From assembly GCA_037074765.1 (NCBI GenBank), contig JBAMDO010000578.1, forward strand, positions 868,001 through 932,000: a stretch of 64,000 nucleotides of DNA, given 5' to 3'. The notes beneath the pieces were generated by a model. That model was not told where the DNA came from. It worked only from the letters and a program-made list of their open reading frames with translations, and made no database searches. Made by a program: the position numbers and the translations under genes. Shown piece after piece: positions 62,247 through 64,000 of the stretch. Numbering within the stretch: position 1 is the stretch's first letter; each line of letters opens with the position of its first letter. Origin of the DNA: Mansonella perstans. Lineage: Eukaryota; Nematoda; Chromadorea; Rhabditida; Onchocercidae.

Positions 62247-63806
62247 TCAATCATCATTAAACGGCAATAACACATGCCATTGCGCAACGGAACGACGTGG
62301 TGTTGCAATTACGTCCTGCCATTGCTTCAGCGCCACACCATTAGCATTGTTGCCGATGATAACATGACCGATACGTTCATTGGAACCAACTCGGTCGTAA
62401 TCCGAAACCGTCACTTGCAAATGCACCCGCTAAAGTGGATTGTTTATATTAGGCTGATTGAAATTGATTTTCAGTTAATCAAAAAGTTAAAATGGAATCA
62501 AAGCACATGAACGATACAAAAATTTTCCGATTTAATTTTATTTCAATCTGAAGAGTCAAATTTATAAAATGCAATTCCTTAAATTTTTACTGATTTTACC
62601 TGCATTTTTTCTGGACTGACATCAAAACTGAATGATTCATTGTAATATGGATTCAATGTTTTCATTTTGATTGTCGTTTTCTTTTTCTCTAACCGCTTCT
62701 TTTGCATCATTAAATAAATTTTGACATATGGATCTGCAAATCATTTCCATGATGACTTCAAAACTGGCCAACTATTAATTAATTATTTGAAGCTAATGAA
62801 GTTAATTGTTTGGAACATAACAAATGCTTAACATATTTTATTTGATCTACCTTTGTCTGATCTACTTATTCATTATATGATTACATCAATACTGTCACAC
62901 TTACATGACATCATGTATGATGCTAACCTGATAAGCCAAGGACATCCATCTTTTTCAAATTCTTGCATTCCATTACAACAAGCGTTAATTTATTCTTATT
63001 TGGAACATAACGAAGTGCTAGACATATTTCACCTAATCTATTTTCCTGAAATTATTCAAGAATACTTCTGTTTACATTTTATTCAAAATACACTTTTCAA
63101 TCAGAAATTGAGCTGCCAAAAAACCGAATTCATTAATTCCTACTTGCAAACATATTCATCTTATAAGTAATAAAAAAACATTTTTTAGTTTTTCGCAAAC
63201 TATTTTCTTTCCAGTTCATAACTTGTCAGCACTAAGCTTATCATTAATTATTTCTAATGAGCCTCATACGGAAAAATGAAAAAATACCGGTGGAGTTTGA
63301 ATCAGGTCGTATCTCTCAATGGTAGTCGCTAAATCTACTTTCCCAAGAGGTACTGAAATTTCGCCTATCTGAAATTATTCTGTCAGTTTATTCTTTATTT
63401 TCTTTTTTTACTGATTCTCTGACCTTTGACTGTAATCAAACATCTCAAAATACAGCAGTTCCTCAGGATAACTTGTAAAATTTACTATTACAGTAGGGAA
63501 GAACTGTGCATATAATTAAGGTTTTGAATAAAAAAATAATTTTTAATATTTCTAAGCTATTATTAGTTGATGAAAAGTGCAGGAATTTGATCGATAATGC
63601 ATCATTCACACATAAAATTCAGTGCGAAGAAAAAAAGTAGAATTACTAGAGCAAATTGACAAATTATTTTGCGATGTTTGTTTCGAAATTCTGAAATGAT
63701 TGTGAAAGATTCTAGAAGATAACTTTACCTGACCATGTTTACCAAATCTATCAAAATCAAAAACACTCATAACCAACGTTTGACTGCTGATTTCGTTATA
63801 TGGTAT
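62247..63806 (-). CDS. Synaptotagmin, 3' part (C2A end and full C2B), runs off the window
   Basis: This is a calcium sensor of regulated exocytosis. Five exons join in phase: 63806-63729, 63368-63288, 63045-62928, 62733-62600 and 62429-62247 (TGA), covering the last 197 residues. The C2A end reads [20 protein letters not shown] and [14 protein letters not shown]2B starts [15 protein letters not shown] and contains [19 protein letters not shown], the polybasic strand ([13 protein letters not shown]) and [27 protein letters not shown] follows, and the C-terminal WHxL motif is intact ([14 protein letters not shown]). The calcium-ligand aspartates of C2B are present, the last one as Glu. In C2A the usual KHD is KHG, so one ligand is lost. 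Earlier exons (transmembrane segment, start of C2A) lie beyond position 64000. The family is certain; the paralogue is not assigned. Confidence 0.95.
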
Positions 63807-64000
63807 CTGAAAATTATATTAATTAAAAGAGAATGATTGCCCTGCATTTGAGTTTCACTTAAATGAGCCTTATTAAAACACATAATTTTTATGGCTAAAA
63901 CAAATATGAATTTCGAAAATAGAAATGATGAAAAGGCTGTCAAATATTATTTTTTCCCATCAGTGCGCTGAAGTGTAATGGTGAAGTTAAAAGTGATCGA
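63807..64000 (-). other. Intron of the synaptotagmin gene at the window edge
   Basis: The exon starting at 63806 has a clear ATTTTCAG acceptor. No upstream C2A exon is recognisable before the window ends, so this stretch is taken as intron. Confidence 0.6.

Noticed and set aside
62853..63170. Plus-strand open frame of 105 codons
   Set aside because: It overlaps the minus-strand synaptotagmin exon at 63045-62928, which has clear C2B homology and splice sites; the plus frame is its shadow.
1..64000. tRNA, rRNA, CRISPR arrays and bacterial-type operons
   Set aside because: I looked for T-loop/anticodon patterns, regularly spaced direct repeats and long uninterrupted genes and saw none; the gene architecture is eukaryotic.

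Overview
This is nuclear DNA of a nematode, most probably a parasitic (filarial-like) one; the finer placement is inference. The sequence is strongly AT-rich. Genes are broken into short exons by introns that end in TTTCAG-like acceptors, and some of the donors are weak (GTTGG, GTTCA, GTTTC). Several genes have a polypyrimidine-AG acceptor only 6-23 bases before the start codon, the signature of spliced-leader trans-splicing. The recognisable proteins are animal families: peptide GPCR, synaptotagmin, amnionless, LPGAT1 and a thrombospondin-like repeat. No bacterial, organelle, tRNA, rRNA or CRISPR feature was seen. All gene models below were spliced by eye; exon phases were checked for continuity.

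Layout. Positions 1-8000 hold minus-strand genes of unknown function: a 231-residue secreted protein, a partial gene just downstream of it, and an intracellular charged protein. Positions 10.8-16.6 kb hold a small secreted protein and a complete five-exon seven-transmembrane receptor. About 10 kb (16.6-26.8) then carries no gene I can support. At 26.8-31.3 kb lies a complete eight-exon LPGAT1-type lysophospholipid acyltransferase on the minus strand. One of its introns contains, on the opposite strand, a decayed fragment of a DGAT2-family acyltransferase. The last exon of another minus-strand gene lies 246 bp upstream of it, with operon-like spacing. At 35.1-36.8 kb a plus-strand gene encodes a type II membrane protein with a thrombospondin-like ectodomain.

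Positions 36.8-50.2 kb are mostly non-coding, with a 537-bp element bounded by inverted termini, a 100-bp tandem duplication, hairpins and a few weak candidate exons. The last 14 kb is dense. It holds a synaptotagmin-like gene (plus strand) whose C2A domain has lost its calcium ligands, a complete amnionless gene (minus), and the 3' part of a conventional synaptotagmin (minus) that runs off the window.

Functionally the window mixes membrane trafficking (two synaptotagmins, the cubilin partner amnionless), phospholipid remodelling (LPGAT1) and neuropeptide-type signalling (GPCR). Nothing shows that these genes form one pathway; apart from the operon-like pair, the neighbourhood looks like ordinary animal gene order.
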